A stretch of 6,094 nt of DNA, from assembly GCA_031257075.1 (NCBI GenBank), contig JAIRPM010000125.1:1-6094 (forward strand), given 5' to 3'. The notes beneath the pieces were generated by a model that did not search any database, had not been told where the DNA came from, and worked only from the letters and a program-made list of their open reading frames with translations. Below are positions 5,786 to 6,094 of this stretch, piece by piece (the stretch's first letter is position 1; each line of letters begins with the position of its first letter). Both the position numbers and the translations under genes were made by a program. This stretch comes from Spirochaetaceae bacterium (lineage in GTDB: Bacteria; Spirochaetota; Spirochaetia; Treponematales; Breznakiellaceae).

Positions 5786-6094
5786 CTACCGATTCCAGTA
5801 CGCTTCGTTCCAGCGGAGTTCATCCGCAAAGCGCTCTGGGGTTGTTTCTTTGCCGATGACAACACATTCAACCTGAGCCATTTCCGCAAAGGCCCGCCAG
5901 TATTCGGCCGTCAGCGCCTGGGAATAAACCGAGTGGTGGGTGCCGCCCGCCAGTATCCAACATTCTGCCGCGCCGGCCAATGACGGGTACGCTTTCCACA
6001 GGACGCGCGCCACGGGAAGGCGGGGCATAGGCTTTTCGATGGGTATCGCTTCTATTTCGTTCACTATCATGCGGAAACGGCCGCCCAAATCGAC
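5786..6094 (-). CDS. araA: L-arabinose isomerase AraA, C-terminal part only
   Basis: AraA isomerises L-arabinose to L-ribulose with manganese. Only the last 102 residues are inside the window; the frame runs open through base 6094, so the TTG at 6088 is internal Leu (VDLGGRFRMIVNE). Diagnostic C-terminal blocks are PRLPVARVLWK, the AGGTHHSVYS block whose His pair includes the last metal ligand of the family (His450 in E. coli), and FADELRWNEAYW near the end. The end point agrees with AraA of other bacteria, so the gene looks intact at this side. The other ligands (two Glu and one His) lie outside. It is the first visible gene of the minus-strand run and supplies the pathway that AraD completes; the ribulokinase araB between these steps is not seen. 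Confidence 0.95.
   Translation of the reverse strand, partial: VDLGGRFRMIVNEIEAIPIEKPMPRLPVARVLWKAYPSLAGAAECWILAGGTHHSVYSQALTAEYWRAFAEMAQVECVVIGKETTPERFADELRWNEAYWNR

Overview
The window looks like ordinary bacterial chromosome of intermediate GC (roughly half), densely coding. It holds eight protein genes in two facing blocks, and no RNA genes, insertion sequences or CRISPR arrays that I can see. The mix suggests an anaerobic, sugar-using bacterium: a flavin-dependent thymidylate synthase, a short FtsY without a long acidic N-terminal domain, a DHH/DHHA1 phosphoesterase of the kind often labelled exopolyphosphatase-related, and arabinose catabolism. The style of FtsY and of the pentapeptide-repeat protein reminds me of spirochaetes, perhaps a moderate-GC Treponema relative. 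That assignment is inference from memory; a clostridial source is not excluded.

Left block, plus strand (1-2931): thyX (5' end cut by the window edge), a pentapeptide-repeat protein with an N-terminal Cys/His cluster, a metallo-beta-lactamase-fold protein and ftsY. Gaps are 3 nt, a 4-nt ATGA overlap and 18 nt, so these four genes almost certainly share one transcript with translational coupling. The shared operon links dTMP synthesis and membrane-protein targeting to two proteins of unknown role.

Middle (2932-3943): a 106-nt gap holds a perfect TATAAT and a strong ribosome binding site, and leads into a separately transcribed DHH/DHHA1 phosphoesterase gene on the plus strand. It ends 25 nt from the stop of the facing block.

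Right block, minus strand (6094 down to 3969): araA (only the C-terminal 102 residues are inside the window), araD and trpD, spaced by 64 and 43 nt and probably co-transcribed. AraA and AraD are the first and last steps from L-arabinose to D-xylulose 5-phosphate; the kinase araB is not in view. TrpD, the second step of tryptophan synthesis after chorismate, is an unexpected tail to a sugar operon and has no other trp gene beside it here.

The most notable points are the loss of the conserved Asp in the HxHxDH motif of the metallo-beta-lactamase-fold protein, the unbroken pentapeptide helix joined to a possible zinc module, the ara-trpD linkage, unusual residues in FtsY motifs, and a compact hairpin inside the 3' end of trpD at the convergent junction. 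I found no clear evidence of a wholly new system.
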